A stretch of DNA of 64,000 bases from Thiothrix subterranea (GTDB lineage: Bacteria > Pseudomonadota > Gammaproteobacteria > Thiotrichales > Thiotrichaceae). The notes beneath the pieces were generated by a model. That model was not told the origin of the DNA. It saw only the letters and a program-made list of their open reading frames with translations, and made no database searches. Below are positions 44,765 through 53,070 of the stretch, one piece after another. The stretch spans positions 3,586,001-3,650,000 of the forward strand of contig NZ_CP133217.1 in NCBI RefSeq assembly GCF_030930995.1, read 5' to 3'. Position 1 is the stretch's first letter; every line of letters begins with the position of its first letter. Position numbers and translations under genes: made by a program.

Positions 44765-45339
44765 TGTCAGGTCAAAATTTTACCGTTTTGTACGATGCCT
44801 GTGTACTTTACCCCGCGCCATTACGCGATTTGCTAGTCAGGCTGGCACGGACGGGTACATTTCGGGCGCGATGGACGCACTATATTCATGAGGAATGGAT
44901 ACGCAATGCGTTGCGTAAGAATCCACACTTGACCCGTGAACGGCTAGAAAATACTGCAAGCCGGATGAATGAGGCGGTGATGGATTCCGTTGTGTCGGAT
45001 TATGAACCACTGATTGAGGGGCTGACGCTGCCTGACGTGAACGATAGGCATGTTCTGGCAGCGGCTATCCGTGGGCAAGCCGAAGTGATCGTCACCTTCA
45101 ACCTGAAAGATTTTCCAGAAAAGTATCTCAGCCCCTTCGATATTTGGGCGCAACACCCTGACGAATTCATCAGCCACTTAATCGACTTATCCCCCGAAAC
45201 GGTATTATTGGTGGCACGGCAACAACGGGTAAGCCTGAAAAACCCGCCACAAACCGTTGACGAATTTCTTGATACGCTGTTACGCCAACAATTGCCCCGT
45301 ACTGTCGCTTTCTTGAAACAACGCAAAGAACTAATTTAA
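44764..45339 (+). CDS. PIN-domain protein, probable ribonuclease toxin
   Basis: 191 residues. The N-terminus LYDACVLYPAPLRDLLVRLA has the first acidic residue, and LPDVNDRHVLAAAIRG with VTFNLKDFP supplies further ones, the PIN active-site pattern (D, E/D, D, D). PIN toxins cleave RNA in the cytoplasm. It is longer than most VapC proteins (about 130) and belongs to the longer group with a C-terminal helical extension. It is translationally coupled to the HTH gene and sits between hsdS and hsdR, where it could stabilise the restriction locus. Confidence 0.82.
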   Translation: MSGQNFTVLYDACVLYPAPLRDLLVRLARTGTFRARWTHYIHEEWIRNALRKNPHLTRERLENTASRMNEAVMDSVVSDYEPLIEGLTLPDVNDRHVLAAAIRGQAEVIVTFNLKDFPEKYLSPFDIWAQHPDEFISHLIDLSPETVLLVARQQRVSLKNPPQTVDEFLDTLLRQQLPRTVAFLKQRKELI

Positions 45340-45347
45340 GTCTAATA

Positions 45348-46691
45348 TTACGCTGAAGAAACCTTGAGCCACACCTGCTTCTTCCCCGTCACACACTCAT
45401 GCACCAACGACTTCTTGTACGCTTCCAACACAGCAATTTGCTCGTTTACGGCATCCTGTGCTTGCTTGAGTTTGCCGCGTTCATGTTGCACCCATTGCAC
45501 AATTTCGGCTTGTTCTGTCACGGGTGGCAGTGGCACGGGGAACAGATTGACCTTGGTGGAATTGATGCTGGCAAGGTTGGTGGTTTTCTTGCCCATGATT
45601 TCAAAGTAGGCGCGTCCGTGGGTGGATGAGGTCAGCAAGGTGAGGTAGTCGGGTAATAATTTGTGCGGGAAACAGCGCAGGGCGAAGACGTGATTTTGGT
45701 GCAAGCAGCCGGGGATTTCGTTGTGCCAGACGTGTCCGCGTCCGAGTTTGTCGAGGTCGCCGCCTTCGTTCATGAGCACGTCGCCGTCTTGCAATTCATA
45801 GCGGCGGATGAGGTTGGGCGGTAGTTTGATGGTTTTCACGTCATCGAGGGCAAGGTGTCCGTCTTGGACGTTGGCGACGCGCAGGTAGGGGCGTTCGTCG
45901 GTTTCGCCGTCGTAGTCTTTGCCGAGGGTTACGCCGGTTTGCATGGTGGATACGTCTTTGAGGCGGCGTAATTGCCAATGGGCGGGCAGTGTTTTGAACC
46001 AGATATTGTTGATGGTTTGTTTGGGAACGGTGGGGTTTAGTCCTTCGAGAACGGCTTTGTTGAGGATGGCTTTTGCCATTACGTCCAGCATTGCCACTTG
46101 TTCACGCTTGACCTGAATCGCCGCATCAATCTTCCCGCAAGCCTCATCCAAAAACCCCGCAATCGCCCGCTGCTCCTCAATCGGCGGCACTGGCATGTGT
46201 ATTGAGCCGAAATCGTAATCATCAATTGCTGGATAGGAAATGCCAATCGAACGGGAGAAAAAGTATTCTTTTGAGTATTCAGTCAACAGAAAAAAGTACA
46301 GATATTTGGGCTGCACCAGTGCCAAAAACTTAGGTCTGCATACAAAAAATCCCGTTGATGCCACCAAATTTTCCATGTCGAAATCAATGTGAGCAACTGC
46401 TTGCAAGTTTGTTCTGACAGAAGAAATAACGGTATCGAACTTCTTTACCTTCCGTCTTGCACGACTCGGCGCATCGGCAAACGCAAGGGGTCTGATCTCA
46501 TCATGATCAACGATACCCTGACTGTTGACGTTGCTTATATCCAAATATCTGATTTCATAGTCCACAGGCGTATTTGTCCCTAACGCCTCATCATTGATAA
46601 CAGCCTGATCTCGTAAACGATCAACTTTCCAGTGGGTGGGGATTTTACCGAGCCATTCGATGCCGGAGTCGCGGTAGCTGTAGGGTTGCAT
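45348..46691 (-). CDS. hsdS: Type I restriction-modification specificity subunit
   Basis: 447 residues from ATG 46691, overlapping the hsdM stop by one base; the frame extending to 46745 is inside hsdM and is not used. There are two target-recognition domains, starting near IEWLGKIPTHWKVDRL and LPAHWQLRRLKDVSTM. Each is followed by a coiled conserved region (EEQRAIAGFLDEACGKIDAA and TEQAEIVQWVQHERGKL). It sets the bipartite DNA target of the methylase and nuclease. The target sequence cannot be predicted from these domains. Confidence 0.95.
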   Translation of the reverse strand: MQPYSYRDSGIEWLGKIPTHWKVDRLRDQAVINDEALGTNTPVDYEIRYLDISNVNSQGIVDHDEIRPLAFADAPSRARRKVKKFDTVISSVRTNLQAVAHIDFDMENLVASTGFFVCRPKFLALVQPKYLYFFLLTEYSKEYFFSRSIGISYPAIDDYDFGSIHMPVPPIEEQRAIAGFLDEACGKIDAAIQVKREQVAMLDVMAKAILNKAVLEGLNPTVPKQTINNIWFKTLPAHWQLRRLKDVSTMQTGVTLGKDYDGETDERPYLRVANVQDGHLALDDVKTIKLPPNLIRRYELQDGDVLMNEGGDLDKLGRGHVWHNEIPGCLHQNHVFALRCFPHKLLPDYLTLLTSSTHGRAYFEIMGKKTTNLASINSTKVNLFPVPLPPVTEQAEIVQWVQHERGKLKQAQDAVNEQIAVLEAYKKSLVHECVTGKKQVWLKVSSA

Positions 46692-48799
46692 TACAGCTCC
46701 TTGATGTCTTGCAGCAGTTGTTCGGCTTGCTTTTCGAGTGCCCAAAACTGTTCGATCAGTTGGTCGCTAGGCGTTGGCTCTTGGTATTGGTAGAAGTATT
46801 TGTTGGGCAAAATCTCGTAACCCAACTGCGCATACTCTTCCCAACTGATGATCGGGTGCTCAATTTCCCGCGCCAAAAACGCATTGATGTAAGCCGCTTT
46901 ATCGTCAGCCATATCATCAAACGGGATGTATTCGTTATCCACGATGTAATGCCGATGGTGGTAAGTCGCCTCCAGCTTCCAATCCTTGAGCGCCTTTTTA
47001 ATGTCCTTCAACGGTTGCTCAGCGTAACCCGCCACCGTCTGCTTGATGTATTCCGCCACCAACGTATCAAACGGTTTGCTACCATCGTAATGCAAGTCCA
47101 TCAGCCTAACGTAGGGTGGGTGGAGCGTAGCGATACCCACCGTTCCCCCAGCCCCTGCATCAACATCCTCCGAATGGTGGGTATCGCGTTCCGCTCCACC
47201 CACCCTACAATCTACCGTAAGGTAAAGCGTCATATCCCCATACAACTCAAAGCGTTTCTGCACATTGCCATTGTTAAGCTGCACATCAAACGTCTCCGTA
47301 ATCCACATCGGTTGCGCGTGTTCATCAGTCTGCCAAAACACCACCTTGACCTTGTGGAAGGCAAACTCGCTGGTCTTGAACACCTTGCAAGCCGCATTCG
47401 CCTGCCATGCCGCAAACTGCGCATCAATCCATTGCCGATGCTGTTCCGTAATGCGGTTGCGCTTATTCCCAAACGACTTGGGTTCTTTCTCAAACTGATC
47501 CCGCGCATTCAAAATCAACACTTTGCCGCGTTTATGCTTCGGCTTATTGTTGTTCAGCAACCAGATGTAGGTATAAATGCCGGTGTTGTAAAACATCTGG
47601 TCGGGCATCATCACAATGGTGTCGAGCAAATCGTTCTGCAAAATATGACGGCGGATTTCGCTTTCCCCCTGCAACGCATCACCATTGCTCAACGGCGAAC
47701 CATTGAACAACACCGCGATTTTCGAGCCGCCTTGCGCCGCTGGTTTCATCTTTTCGATCATGGTCAGCAGGAACAATAACGCCCCATCGCCCACATCCGG
47801 CGTACCCCACTTATAGCGCGAAGTCGCCAGCCGCAACGCATCCTCTTTGTATTCCGACCAATTTACCCCGAATGGCGGGTTGGAAATCATGTAGTCAAAC
47901 TGATGCCCCGCGTGCCTATCCCCGTCATCCGACACACTGGCAATATGCGGAATCAAGGAATTGCCGGAGGTAATCTTGGCATCGGCTTCGCCCTTAATGA
48001 TCATGTCGGCTTTGCACACCGCGTAGTTCTGGTCGAGCAATTCCTGTCCGTTGAGCAATACCAGATCAGCTACCTGCTTCTGTTCGTATTCACTTTTGGC
48101 TTTGTCCATCAAGTGCTCTTTCGCCACCGACAACATCCCGCCCGTGCCACACGCGGGGTCATAAATGGAAATCGCCTGAGTAGCAGTCGCGGGGTCAAAG
48201 TCGATTTCCATCAGATCTACCATAATGCGGATGATTTCACGCGGGGTGAAATGTTCGCCGGTATCCTTGGCATCGTCCTGCGAAAAGCGTTGCAGCAATT
48301 CCTCGTAGACATAGCCCATTTCAATATTGGAAATGCGTTCCGGGCTGAAATCCTTGTCCACCACCAGCTCGATAATGCTGTCGAGGCGGTTGGCTTTATC
48401 CACCTGCTTCACCACCGCATGGTAGTTAAATTTTTCGATGATTTCGCTCAGATTAGGGCTGAATTTGCTCAGATAATCGCTGAAATGGCTGTAAACCTGC
48501 GAGCTGCTTTCCTTGAGGATCTTTTTCAATGTCCAGCGCGAGGTGTTGTAAAACGGTAGGCTGGCTTCCATCAAACCAACGCGGATGTCCAAATTTTCCA
48601 GCGAAATGTCGGGGGTCTTTTTCAGAATGTCTTGACGGAAAAGCGCCCGTTTGACTTCCAGCACACACTCAATCCGGCGAATCATGATCATCGGCAAAAT
48701 GACCAGCGGGTAATCCTTGGCTTTGAACTTGCCGCGCAGTTTGATCGCGCCCTTCCAAATATCATCGGAAAGGTTATTGAGACGTTCTTTATCGAGCAT
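46691..48799 (-). CDS. hsdM: Type I DNA methyltransferase subunit with in-frame palindromic insertion
   Basis: 702 residues from ATG 48799 (MLDKERLNNLSDDIW), larger than the usual 500-600. The N-terminal helical domain is followed by the adenine-methylase motifs: SAM-binding DPACGTGGMLSVA (about 220) and catalytic NPPF in MISNPPFGVNW (about 305). Near residues 530-565 a segment (CRVGGAERDTHHSEDVDAGA and following) is encoded by an inserted palindrome at 47111-47208 that keeps the frame. The flanking sequence reads normally, so the enzyme may still work. It is the first gene of the operon with hsdS. Confidence 0.93.
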   Translation of the reverse strand: MLDKERLNNLSDDIWKGAIKLRGKFKAKDYPLVILPMIMIRRIECVLEVKRALFRQDILKKTPDISLENLDIRVGLMEASLPFYNTSRWTLKKILKESSSQVYSHFSDYLSKFSPNLSEIIEKFNYHAVVKQVDKANRLDSIIELVVDKDFSPERISNIEMGYVYEELLQRFSQDDAKDTGEHFTPREIIRIMVDLMEIDFDPATATQAISIYDPACGTGGMLSVAKEHLMDKAKSEYEQKQVADLVLLNGQELLDQNYAVCKADMIIKGEADAKITSGNSLIPHIASVSDDGDRHAGHQFDYMISNPPFGVNWSEYKEDALRLATSRYKWGTPDVGDGALLFLLTMIEKMKPAAQGGSKIAVLFNGSPLSNGDALQGESEIRRHILQNDLLDTIVMMPDQMFYNTGIYTYIWLLNNNKPKHKRGKVLILNARDQFEKEPKSFGNKRNRITEQHRQWIDAQFAAWQANAACKVFKTSEFAFHKVKVVFWQTDEHAQPMWITETFDVQLNNGNVQKRFELYGDMTLYLTVDCRVGGAERDTHHSEDVDAGAGGTVGIATLHPPYVRLMDLHYDGSKPFDTLVAEYIKQTVAGYAEQPLKDIKKALKDWKLEATYHHRHYIVDNEYIPFDDMADDKAAYINAFLAREIEHPIISWEEYAQLGYEILPNKYFYQYQEPTPSDQLIEQFWALEKQAEQLLQDIKEL
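47111..47208. repeat. Palindromic repeat inserted within hsdM
   Basis: The arms begin GTAGGGTGGGTGGAGCG and end CGCTCCACCCACCCTAC, with inner ATACCCACC / GGTGGGTAT pairing; the centre is about 35 bases. Such GTAGGGTGGG palindromes are dispersed intergenic repeats in several bacteria. Here it lies in frame in the coding sequence and adds about 33 residues. Confidence 0.78.
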
Positions 48800-48862
48800 G
48801 GGGTAGACACTTTTCGGGGAAAACAAGCCGCGCATGATACCACACCGACACTCACCCGTTAT

Positions 48863-49330
48863 TCAGTCAAGCGCGAGATACGCCACAAAACTCCCCACAT
48901 CCGTCCCCGCCGCACTGACCACGTAATCGTAGCCCTCGCCCCCCGCCAGCACTTGCCAAGATTGTAAGGTGATGTTTGGCAGGGCGAACAAATGCAGCAA
49001 AAAGTCGGTTTCTACCTGACTATTAACATCGCCACGCCCCCCGTAACCGCTCTCGATTTTGATCAAATCACCTTGGATTTCGACAAGGTTGTACACCCAA
49101 ATATTGCGCGGATGGTTGCCCGTCAAATTGCCCAAATAGGTAACTGCATTCGCGCTATCCATCAAGGTGTAGGGGGTATCAGCACATAGGCTGTAGCCAT
49201 CGAGGGTAGTGTTTGCAAGTGCTGCCACCAATGCTGCAACACTGTCAGGGGTAACGTGCGCCAGCAGCAACCAATCAGGCCCGTTACCATTCGCGGCAAC
49301 TTGCCAGCACCACGGTTTTACCTTCGTCAT
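48863..49330 (-). CDS. Conserved-looking small protein, unknown function
   Basis: 155 residues with no recognised domain and no signal peptide or membrane helix. The middle (GYSLCADTPYTLMDSANAVTY) and end (SWQVLAGGEGYDYVVSAAGTDV) look like a compact beta-rich fold. Codon use resembles neighbouring genes. It is monocistronic, near the 5' end of hsdM and divergent from the next small gene. It could be a small cytoplasmic enzyme or binding protein; no function can be supported. Confidence 0.6.
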   Translation of the reverse strand: MTKVKPWCWQVAANGNGPDWLLLAHVTPDSVAALVAALANTTLDGYSLCADTPYTLMDSANAVTYLGNLTGNHPRNIWVYNLVEIQGDLIKIESGYGGRGDVNSQVETDFLLHLFALPNITLQSWQVLAGGEGYDYVVSAAGTDVGSFVAYLALD

Positions 49331-49404
49331 TCTTGTTCTCCATGTACGTCCATCGCGCCGTCAGTATACACTCTGCGCACTATTGACCCATCAGGAATCA
49401 AATC

Positions 49405-49692
49405 ATGCTGTATTGCTATGGCGACTTATGCCCGCTACACGCCGACTGCTATCGGCATACCCAACCGACACCGGGGCGGGACAGATTCGCCGCACTGCCC
49501 TACGATGCCGTCAGCGGAACGTGCGACTATTTCCACAGCAATGAACCGACCGAAGCCCTGATCCGTAAAACCGCGTATTACTTGTGGCTGCGCGAAGGTT
49601 GCCCCGACAATTGCGCCGACGAACATTGGGCGGAAGCATACCGGAACTTGTGCCTAAGCACTGGGCGTGTAAAGCCGTGTAAAGAAATGTAA
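49405..49692 (+). CDS. Cysteine-rich small protein with DUF2934-like segment
   Basis: 95 residues. The second half (IRKTAYYLWLREGCPDN then EHWAEAYRNL) fits the DUF2934 pattern of a short helical repeat (I-x-x-x-A-Y-x-x-W-x-x-x-G). The first half has several Cys and His residues (CYGDLCPLHADCYRH), suggesting a metal site, perhaps zinc or iron. It is 65 bases before the response-regulator gene on the same strand. The function is unknown. Confidence 0.6.
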   Translation: MLYCYGDLCPLHADCYRHTQPTPGRDRFAALPYDAVSGTCDYFHSNEPTEALIRKTAYYLWLREGCPDNCADEHWAEAYRNLCLSTGRVKPCKEM

Positions 49693-49757
49693 AACCCCCT
49701 GCCCTTGCATCTCAATCACCGTATGATTCAAGGTATGACACCACTCAGAAGACAATC

Positions 49758-50444
49758 ATGAGCAAGCTATTACTGGTCGACGACGACATCGAACTCACCA
49801 CCATGCTGACCGAATACTTGGAACGCGAAGGTTTCGACATCACCGCCGTGCATAACGGTGACGCGGCGGTACGCGAAGCCCTCAATGGCGATTACGCGCT
49901 GGTGGTGTTGGATGTGATGATGCCCGGCATGAGCGGCATAGAAGCCCTCAGCCGCATCCGCACCCATAGCAAAATGCCGGTGCTGATGCTCACCGCCCGT
50001 GGCGACGACATCGACCGCATTATCGGCTTAGAACTCGGCGCGGACGATTACGTGCCGAAACCGTGTATGCCGCGTGAATTAGTTGCCCGCATCCGCGCCA
50101 TCCTACGGCGCACCAGCACCGACACTACCACCACGAATCACGAACCGCTGCAAACCGGCGCACTCACCCTTTACCCCGAAAAACGCCAAATCCTCTGGCA
50201 CGGGCAAGCCCTGGAACTCACCAGCACCGAATTCAACCTGCTAGAAGTATTGGCACGCCAAGCCGGACAACCCGTCAGCAAAGCCGACCTTTCCACCCAC
50301 GGTTTAGGGCGACCATTGACCCGTTACGACCGCAGCATCGACGTACACATGAGCAGCATCCGCCACAAACTCGGCAATTTGCCGGATGGGCGTTCCTGTA
50401 TCCAAACCGTGCGCGGCATCGGCTACCAATTGATCGGGGAATAA
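49758..50444 (+). CDS. OmpR-family response regulator (CpxR-like)
   Basis: 228 residues. Receiver domain residues are D9 and D10, phosphorylation site D52 (VVLDVMMPG) and K101 (VPKPC). The C-terminal winged helix (LELTSTEFNLLEVLARQAG then YDRSIDVHMSSIRHKLG) binds DNA. It resembles CpxR in the linker and in gene pairing. The sensor kinase gene follows after two bases, so the two form a two-component unit. The genes controlled are not known; the adjacent envelope and export genes are candidates. Confidence 0.94.
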   Translation: MSKLLLVDDDIELTTMLTEYLEREGFDITAVHNGDAAVREALNGDYALVVLDVMMPGMSGIEALSRIRTHSKMPVLMLTARGDDIDRIIGLELGADDYVPKPCMPRELVARIRAILRRTSTDTTTTNHEPLQTGALTLYPEKRQILWHGQALELTSTEFNLLEVLARQAGQPVSKADLSTHGLGRPLTRYDRSIDVHMSSIRHKLGNLPDGRSCIQTVRGIGYQLIGE

Positions 50445-50446
50445 AC

Positions 50447-51817
50447 ATGGGCAGACTGTTCTGGAAAATCCTCCTCACGTTTTGGCTGACGCTGCTGGTG
50501 GCGGGCGGTGTTACGGGCATTGCCGTTTGGCTACACCACGATGCGTTGCTGGACATGGAAAAAGATGTGGTGATTCGCCCCAGTTCCATCATTGCCGTCA
50601 AAGCCGTCGCCAATACCTTCCTCTATGGCGGGAAGGAAGCAATGCGCAATATGTTGCAGGAACAACGCGATGATGCCCCCCAAGACTTGCAAATTTACGC
50701 CGTCGATACCAACGGCAAAGAGTTGCTGGAGCGCACCGTGTCGGATGACACCCTCCAGCGTGTTCGCGCCAGCCTTGGGAAAAACCTCAAATTGCCTATT
50801 GTCCGCCAAGTCCAAACTGGCGCAGACAGTTATTTGCTGTTCGCACCACTGGCGGGGCAATACCCGCAATTCCAGCAAGAACGACGGCTGCCGCCACCGC
50901 ACCGGATTTCTACTCCAACCCTGATTGTCTCCGGCATTGCCGTCAGCTTTTTATCCAGCTTCCTGCTGGCCTGGTATTTCTCGCAACCCATCGGCATTTT
51001 GCGCAAAGCCTTTCGTGCCGCTGCCAAAGGCGATTTGAGCCAGCGTGTCACCGCAACAATTGGGTCACGGCGTGATGAAATCGCTGATTTGGGGCGCGAT
51101 TTCGATGACATGGCAACCAAACTGCAAATCCTGATGGCTTCGCAACGCCGCTTGTTACACGACGTTTCACACGAACTGCGCTCGCCGTTGGCACGCTTGC
51201 AAGCCAGCATCGGTCTAGCGCATCAGCAGCCGGAAAAAGTGGCGAGCAGCCTTGCCCGCATCGAACACGAAGCCGGACGGCTAGATACGCTGGTGGGCGA
51301 AGTGCTAACGCTTTCGCGCCTCGAATCCGGCGTACCGCAGCCGTTGGATGAATACATCGACATTCTGGAACTGGCCGATGCAGTGATTGATGACGCACGG
51401 TTTGAGGCGAATGCGCTGTCACGCCAAGTCATGTTTCAATGCGATGTTGAGGGCAATCCGATCATTCAAGGGCGTGGTGAATTGCTGTATCGCGCCTTGG
51501 AAAACGTGGTGCGTAACGCCATCCATCACACGCCCGAAAATACGGCGGTCACGTTGGCGATTCATCACGATGTTGCCGCGTCACGCCTGCATCTTACCGT
51601 GGATGATCAAGGGTCTGGTGTACCGGAAGCGGAATTGGGGAGCATTTTCGAGCCGTTCCAGCGTAGCAGTAACGCCAGCCCCAGCCGTAACGGTTACGGG
51701 CTGGGGTTAGCGATTGCGCGGCGGGCGATTGAGAGTCACGGCGGGACGATCCGTGCTAAAAACCTCGGCAGCGGCGGCTTGCGGGTGGAGATTCATCTAC
51801 CGCACATCCTCACGTAA
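50447..51817 (+). CDS. Sensor histidine kinase (CpxA-like)
   Basis: 456 residues. Two membrane helices (about 5-28 and 158-180, IVSGIAVSFLSSFLLAWYFS) enclose a periplasmic sensor of about 130 residues. A HAMP domain follows, then the phosphoacceptor box LLHDVSHELRSPLARLQ and the ATPase motifs (VVRNAIHHT, DDQGSGVPE, GYGLGLAIARRA). It phosphorylates the regulator encoded just upstream. The last 21 bases overlap the end of the convergent hydrolase gene. Confidence 0.93.
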   Translation: MGRLFWKILLTFWLTLLVAGGVTGIAVWLHHDALLDMEKDVVIRPSSIIAVKAVANTFLYGGKEAMRNMLQEQRDDAPQDLQIYAVDTNGKELLERTVSDDTLQRVRASLGKNLKLPIVRQVQTGADSYLLFAPLAGQYPQFQQERRLPPPHRISTPTLIVSGIAVSFLSSFLLAWYFSQPIGILRKAFRAAAKGDLSQRVTATIGSRRDEIADLGRDFDDMATKLQILMASQRRLLHDVSHELRSPLARLQASIGLAHQQPEKVASSLARIEHEAGRLDTLVGEVLTLSRLESGVPQPLDEYIDILELADAVIDDARFEANALSRQVMFQCDVEGNPIIQGRGELLYRALENVVRNAIHHTPENTAVTLAIHHDVAASRLHLTVDDQGSGVPEAELGSIFEPFQRSSNASPSRNGYGLGLAIARRAIESHGGTIRAKNLGSGGLRVEIHLPHILT

Positions 51818-53038
51818 TACCGCCCGCGCTGCTGCTGGTAAACGGCGGAAACCGTGTGCTTCACGCGCTAATAACGCTGTACCGACCACGGCTGGCAACT
51901 TACTAAGCGCCAACGCACGCTGTGTGCCTGCATCACGCTCCTGTTGAATACTTTCCAAGGTTGTGGTGTAACGTTTGCCGCCGCCACCACCTTTAGCCAC
52001 TCTGGTCTTGGTAGGTTCAGGTGCAAGCAACGCGGTAAATGTTCCCGTGTAACGACTGTCAGCGATAACGGTGTTATACGCAGCCAAGCCGGTATTGCCT
52101 GCACCATTCAATGCCCAGCTCAATTCCTTATTGGTATTGAACCATGCCACAGCGCGGATAGCGGGGTATTCTGCCAGCATACGGGTATACATATCCTGCA
52201 CCCACACGGCTTTGCTTTGCCCTGCATCACTGTCATTGCCGGTCATGCCATAGTCGGCATTCGGTAAATCCTGCGGTTCAGCGGAGGCGACTTCTGCCAG
52301 CAATACCGGCTTGTCGGGGTAATTCGTCACGAGCGTTGTGTAAGGCGCACTAAACACTTCCGCAAAGCCTTTCCACTGGGTAAAGCTGTAATTGCTGCCC
52401 CAATTGTAGCCATCCAAAGCTGTCCAATTCACCACGTCATTGCCGGGGTAATAGCGGGTAATGTCGTTGTAATTATCGACACTGACATTGTTCGCACACC
52501 ATACCCATTCCACGCCAGTCACACCCGCTTGCGCAAAACGGCTGTGCAAATAACGCCATGCGGTTTTAAAACCGTCGGGGTCATTGCTCCACGGATACCA
52601 GTTGCCGTTGAATTCGTGCGCAAAGCGTAATAACACCGTGGGTTTTTGATCGGCGGGGTACGAGGCTTGCCACAGTTTCAGGCTATTGATCCAGCCGTCG
52701 ATGTAGCCATCCCATTGCCCGCTGCTGATTTCACCCAGCAAATTAGCATCAGGTCGGCTGGATATACTTGGCATCCACGTAATCAGTGGCGTTGCCTTGC
52801 GTGACACAATATTGGATGCCTGAATAGCCAAGCCTCCCCAATCTTGCCCAAAGCTGGAAAACAGATTGACCACCGCAAGCGGCTTAGCAACATCCGTGTT
52901 GAACTGATCAATTGGCGCAGTATTCCAACCGTCGTGGTCAATATACGCCCCCAACATGGTGGTGGACTGTGCCGTACCTGCCATCAGCACTCCAGCGACA
53001 GCTACGCCGATTAGCGTATGGCGAATAGTATTTTTCAT
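51797..53038 (-). CDS. Glycoside hydrolase family 26-like secreted protein
   Basis: 413 residues with a signal peptide (MAGTAQSTT). The barrel carries FAHEFNGNWYPWSNDPDGF, with the general acid Glu (about residue 153), and VLLAEVASAE, with a candidate nucleophile Glu. This is the pattern of GH26 mannanases and related enzymes. After the barrel a Lys/Gly-rich linker (RVAKGGGGGKRY) leads to an unrelated tail of 60 residues that overlaps the kinase gene end. The tail is low-complexity and may be a read-on of a lost stop. The polysaccharide substrate is unknown. Confidence 0.75.
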   Translation of the reverse strand: MKNTIRHTLIGVAVAGVLMAGTAQSTTMLGAYIDHDGWNTAPIDQFNTDVAKPLAVVNLFSSFGQDWGGLAIQASNIVSRKATPLITWMPSISSRPDANLLGEISSGQWDGYIDGWINSLKLWQASYPADQKPTVLLRFAHEFNGNWYPWSNDPDGFKTAWRYLHSRFAQAGVTGVEWVWCANNVSVDNYNDITRYYPGNDVVNWTALDGYNWGSNYSFTQWKGFAEVFSAPYTTLVTNYPDKPVLLAEVASAEPQDLPNADYGMTGNDSDAGQSKAVWVQDMYTRMLAEYPAIRAVAWFNTNKELSWALNGAGNTGLAAYNTVIADSRYTGTFTALLAPEPTKTRVAKGGGGGKRYTTTLESIQQERDAGTQRALALSKLPAVVGTALLAREAHGFRRLPAAARAVLREDVR

Positions 53039-53070
53039 GAGAAATCCCTCTCTTACGGCTTAGTGGTGGC

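Noticed and set aside
46709-47779. Plus-strand frame of 356 codons opposite hsdM
   Set aside because: It is the antisense shadow of the hsdM coding frame, with no domain and no start signal.
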